NCBI GenBank assembly: GCA_046317855.1
Contig: JBKCVM010000026.1
Location: forward strand, 1-23,603
Direction of reading: 5' to 3'
DNA: 23,603 bases
Source of the DNA: CAIOHW01 sp046317855
GTDB lineage: Bacteria; Bdellovibrionota; UBA1018
Position numbers and translations under genes: made by a program. The notes beneath the pieces were generated by a model that was not told the origin of the DNA, made no database searches, and was given only the letters and a program-made list of their open reading frames with translations. Each line of letters begins with the position of its first letter. Within the stretch, counting starts at the first letter, position 1. Below are positions 22,698-23,603 of the stretch, in pieces.

Positions 22698-23294
22698 ATG
22701 AAGGGAAACCCTCTGGTTCATTTTGAGAAATGGTTCGATGCGGCCGTGGCCGCGGGCGAAAAGCACCCAGATGCCATGGCTTTGGCGACTTGCAGCCGCA
22801 AGGGCATCCCCTCGGTTCGCATTGTCTTGTATAAAGGTCTATCCAAAGGGCGCTCAAAAGGGGCATTCAGGCTCTTTACTAATTATGAAAGCCGTAAAGG
22901 CAAAGAGCTGCTCTCTAATCCACACGCTGCACTGACGTTTCATTGGAAGCAGCTGGATCGGCAAATCCGCATAGAAGGCAGCGTCCGCAAAATGTCGCGC
23001 GCTGAGTCTGAGGAGTATTTTCATTCGCGTCCACGGCTGAGTCAGATCGGCGCCTGGGCATCCCAACAAAGCCGCCCAATTGCCAGCCGCGAAATCCTCA
23101 TCGAAAGGGTGCGGCACTACGAACTCCTGTTCAAGGACAAGCCGGTTGCACTCCCCCCGCACTGGGGAGGGTTTCTATTGGTGCCTTCCAGAATTGAATT
23201 TTGGCAAGAGGGTGAGTTCAGGCTGCACGACCGCTTTGTCTTTTCGAGAAAAAAGGCAAGCTCCTCATGGACTGTCGAGCGTCTTTCACCCTAG
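22698..23294 (+). CDS. pdxH: Pyridoxamine 5'-phosphate oxidase
   Basis: 198 residues from ATG 22698, which has GGAG five bases upstream. An earlier frame start at 22653 would overlap the divergent thioredoxin-like gene and was rejected. PdxH uses FMN and O2 to turn pyridoxamine or pyridoxine phosphate into pyridoxal phosphate. Family motifs are MALATCSRKGIPSVRIVLYK near 28-47 (FMN site), FTNYESRKGKEL, HWKQLDRQIRIEG, SRPRLSQIGAWASQQS near 118-133 and the ending WGGFLLVPSRIEFWQ with LHDRFVFSR. All are standard for a functional enzyme. Its stop shares a CTAG palindrome with the convergent permease gene. Confidence 0.95.
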   Translation: MKGNPLVHFEKWFDAAVAAGEKHPDAMALATCSRKGIPSVRIVLYKGLSKGRSKGAFRLFTNYESRKGKELLSNPHAALTFHWKQLDRQIRIEGSVRKMSRAESEEYFHSRPRLSQIGAWASQQSRPIASREILIERVRHYELLFKDKPVALPPHWGGFLLVPSRIEFWQEGEFRLHDRFVFSRKKASSSWTVERLSP

Positions 23295-23603
23295 GCAATT
23301 GTGGCTCGGCCCTTCGAAAACTTTACTTCTACCCACTTCGAAAAGCGGACAAACGGCAAGCCGATCAGAAAATACATTCCCGCCGTCAGGAGGCCGATCC
23401 CAAAATAATCGTAATAGGTAGACGCGAGCTGTCCGTAAATCTTAGTAAGCTCGACCATGGTGATCACTGACACGAGCGACGAGTCTTTCAGCAACGAGAT
23501 AAAGTCGTTTGTCATAGGCGGCAGGACCACGCGAGTCGCCTGCGGGATGACTACGTGCCAAAGCGCCTGAAGCTTGGTCATTCCCAACGAAAGAGCCGCA
23601 TCC
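23291..23603 (-). CDS. Polar amino acid ABC transporter permease (partial, C-terminal part)
   Basis: About 103 residues, running off the window edge at its 5' side. It includes the EAA loop that docks onto the ATPase (AALSLGMTKLQALWHVVIPQ), then FISLLKDSSLVSVITMVELT and a final membrane helix (GLLTAGMYFLIGLPFVRF) with a basic tail. This pattern is typical of HisM/GlnP/GltK-type permeases for His, Gln, Glu or Arg. The protein spans the inner membrane; its partner ATPase and binding protein should lie upstream, outside the window. The stop codon overlaps that of pdxH by four bases. Confidence 0.92.
   Translation of the reverse strand, partial: DAALSLGMTKLQALWHVVIPQATRVVLPPMTNDFISLLKDSSLVSVITMVELTKIYGQLASTYYDYFGIGLLTAGMYFLIGLPFVRFSKWVEVKFSKGRATIA

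Noticed and set aside
1..23603. CRISPR array, insertion sequence, toxin-antitoxin pair, phage genes or restriction system
   Set aside because: No regularly spaced direct repeats, transposase or integrase motifs, methylase-nuclease pairs or phage structural proteins were seen. The SNF2 ATPase and the xre gene each lack partners that would indicate such a system.

Overview
The window looks like chromosomal DNA of a Gram-negative bacterium. It encodes a periplasmic-type lytic transglycosylase, an AmpG-type muropeptide permease, several Sec signal peptides and a GreB factor. The mix of genes (a long bacterial aromatic amino acid hydroxylase, a HAMP-only membrane protein, a membrane-anchored PilZ protein, a DUF6941-type protein) suggests the Bdellovibrionota or the former deltaproteobacteria. 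That placement is an inference with modest confidence. Genes are tightly packed and many convergent pairs touch or overlap at their 3' ends.

Layout. 1-1007: the 3' end of an unknown gene, a hairpin, and a GC-rich gene of the 4-oxalocrotonate decarboxylase / 2-keto-4-pentenoate hydratase family. 1008-1325: a gene-free stretch with a perfect AT-rich inverted repeat and a C10 run. 1326-2414: a secreted protein of unknown function, closed by a terminator whose hairpin nearly duplicates the one near position 120. 2522-5071: a SWI2/SNF2 helicase with an N-terminal SWIM zinc finger. 5095-7239 (minus): a secreted subtilisin-family protease. 7372-9015: an FAD oxidoreductase with a C-terminal Rieske domain. 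9012-10637 (minus): greB, a DUF2905-type membrane protein and a methyltransferase. 10772-13433: prs, pth and ychF. 13408-15673 (minus): a HAMP-domain membrane protein and a lytic transglycosylase. 15791-15866: a tRNA-Asn gene with odd bases, abutted by a minus-strand xre-type regulator. 16275-16433 (minus): a small single-pass membrane protein. 16496-20315: aromatic amino acid hydroxylase, an unknown protein and ampG, coupled by two ATGA overlaps. 20321-22663 (minus): a thioredoxin-like protein, a PilZ membrane protein, tadA and a DUF6941-type protein. 22698-23294: pdxH. 23291-23603 (minus): the C-terminal part of a polar amino acid ABC permease.

How the genes fit together. prs, pth and ychF form a nucleotide/translation housekeeping operon. 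The HAMP protein and lytic transglycosylase form an envelope pair, and AmpG supplies the matching muropeptide recovery step, although it is co-transcribed with aromatic amino acid hydroxylation. No CRISPR array, insertion sequence, phage gene or recognisable defence cassette was seen. The least ordinary items are the tRNA-Asn with G at the normally invariant U33, the hydroxylase-unknown-ampG operon, the repeated terminator hairpins around the first two complete genes, and a palindrome that would mask the ribosome binding site of the HAMP/transglycosylase operon.
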